Assembly: GCA_014380105.1 (NCBI GenBank)
Contig: JACMKL010000616.1
Location: 1-7,027 of the forward strand
DNA length: 7,027 bases
From: Candidatus Melainabacteria bacterium
Lineage (GTDB): Bacteria > Cyanobacteriota > Vampirovibrionia > Obscuribacterales > Obscuribacteraceae
Direction: 5' to 3'
In this document: positions 6,044-7,027 of the stretch, piece by piece
Layout: the number at the start of each line of letters is the position of its first letter
How positions within the stretch are numbered: position 1 is the first letter of the stretch
Notes under the pieces: generated by a model
What the model saw: the letters and a program-made list of their open reading frames with translations, nothing else
Databases searched by the model: none
What the model was told of the DNA's origin: nothing
Translations under genes and position numbers: made by a program

Positions 6044-7027
6044 ATGTTTTTGACAGTTTCAAAGAGAAACTCCGCTGTGAATCCATTACTGAAACGACTG
6101 GTATCGGCAACTCTTGCCGTGGGCTTATTCGCCAGTTCTTTCACTAGCCTACCGGCATATTCTGCCGATGCTAGCGACCTGCTCCCACCAGAAGCGGGTA
6201 CTGAAGAAAAGGAAAGCAGCGCCAAACCTGAGTCCGCCACATCGAGCGGCGGCTTTTCGACTGGGTTGCGCAATCCTTTGACTGGCGAAACGACCAGATT
6301 GGGCTCGTCCTCAGCTTCTTCGTCGTCATCGTCATCGTCCCCATCAACTTCTTCGAGTTTCCTTACTTATCCGTCAGCAACGCCGGCTGCGCCTAAATCC
6401 AATTTGACGGTCGATGACGTCAAAATCGAGGGCAACCGTCTTGTCCCCACCGAAGATATTCTCGGGGTAGTCAAGACGAAGCGTGGGGACAAATTCGACC
6501 GCGATGTTTTGCTTCAAGATTTAAAAGCCATCAATGGCATGGGTTATTTTGACGACCGCAGTCTTCAGGCTCTTCCTGAAATGAAAGATGGTGGCGTCCT
6601 ATTAAAGATTCGGGTGCAGGAAAATGCGCCGATTACACAGTTTTCATTTGATGGCAATCAAGCTCTCAGCTCCGAAGAACTCTCTAAAGGTTTCGCCAGC
6701 CAGCTCGGTAAGCCACAAAACCTCAACGATCTATCCGCTTCAATTGATAAGGTCGAGACTCTTTATCACGAGAAAGGCTTTCTTCTGGCGCGAGTCACCG
6801 ACGTAAAAGATGATCCGGACGGCAATATTTCGCTCAAAGTGAATGAAGGTCAGATTGAGTCCATACAAATCGGTGGCAATCGCAAAACCAAAGATTTCAT
6901 CATCCGCAGCGGTCTCAAAGTTAAGCCAGGTATGGTTTACAACGAAAAGCAATTGACTTCTGATTTGCGTCAACTTTATGCAAAGGGTTTCTTCCAGGAT
7001 ATCCGTCGCAGTCTTCAGCCATCTCCA
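6044..7027 (+). CDS. Omp85/BamA-type outer-membrane assembly protein (5' part, runs off the window)
   Basis: The first 328 residues of a protein that continues past the window end. Residues 13-41 form a signal peptide (LLKR, then a hydrophobic core, then AYSA|DA), so it is exported. A low-complexity linker follows, with a run of Ser at about 88-105. Three POTRA domains come next: about 121-194 (begins LTVDDVKIEGNRLVP), about 197-270 (TQFSFDGNQALSSEEL, then LYHEKGFLLARV) and 271 onward (IESIQIGGNRKTKDFIIRSGL, cut at the window end). POTRA domains receive unfolded outer-membrane proteins in the periplasm; the membrane barrel that inserts them should follow downstream. Three POTRAs after a linker recalls cyanobacterial Omp85 more than five-POTRA proteobacterial BamA, though more could lie beyond the edge. 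The ATG at 6044 has a modest GAGA (6035-6038) 5 bases ahead. The ATG at 6039 is out of frame and stops after four codons. Confidence 0.9.
   Translation, partial: MFLTVSKRNSAVNPLLKRLVSATLAVGLFASSFTSLPAYSADASDLLPPEAGTEEKESSAKPESATSSGGFSTGLRNPLTGETTRLGSSSASSSSSSSSPSTSSSFLTYPSATPAAPKSNLTVDDVKIEGNRLVPTEDILGVVKTKRGDKFDRDVLLQDLKAINGMGYFDDRSLQALPEMKDGGVLLKIRVQENAPITQFSFDGNQALSSEELSKGFASQLGKPQNLNDLSASIDKVETLYHEKGFLLARVTDVKDDPDGNISLKVNEGQIESIQIGGNRKTKDFIIRSGLKVKPGMVYNEKQLTSDLRQLYAKGFFQDIRRSLQPSP

Noticed and set aside
6013..6973. Minus-strand open frames within the Omp85 gene
   Set aside because: The plus-strand frame is continuous from 6044 to the window end with signal peptide and POTRA motifs, so these are shadows.

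Overview
The window reads as chromosome of a diderm (outer-membrane) bacterium of moderate GC. Three things point that way: the start of an Omp85/BamA-type outer-membrane assembly protein with tandem POTRA domains, a set of Tad/Flp-type pseudopilin genes, and a long glycine/aspartate repeat protein ending in a polymorphic-toxin-like domain. The three-POTRA Omp85 layout and the repeat style recall non-photosynthetic cyanobacterial relatives (Melainabacteria/Obscuribacterales). That placement rests on memory of protein style, not on a search, and is tentative.

Layout. At 1-43 there may be the last codons of a plus-strand gene. On the minus strand, 48-695 encodes a YiiM-like MOSC protein. After a 162-bp divergent gap, 858-1772 (+) encodes an Asp-nucleophile alpha/beta hydrolase of the epoxide hydrolase/haloalkane dehalogenase group. 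Converging on it, 1814-3505 (-) encodes a 563-residue protein: a polar N-terminus, two clear repeats about 100 residues apart (a third is possible), and a C-terminal domain I recognise as polymorphic toxin type 44 (Ntox44-like). No immunity gene sits downstream of it. Across a second divergent gap (3506-3712), a TadE-like pseudopilin gene (3713-4237, +) is closed by a strong intrinsic terminator (4268-4303). A two-gene unit follows: a second TadE/TadF-like pseudopilin (4395-4937) and a TadG-like protein (4955-5863). A good sigma70-type promoter (5992-6019) then drives the Omp85 gene, which starts at 6044 and runs off the window end.

How the genes may work together. The three pseudopilin-type genes look like minor components of a Tad/Flp pilus or related secretion apparatus, but no ATPase, platform protein, prepilin peptidase or secretin gene is in view. 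The Omp85 protein would insert outer-membrane beta-barrels and need not be linked to them. The toxin-like gene is divergent from the pseudopilins. Both divergent gaps carry the same 11-bp motif (TTAAGGTAAGT) followed 4-5 bp later by GAAAAG, a possible shared regulatory site. There are no RNA genes, CRISPR arrays or insertion sequences that I can see.
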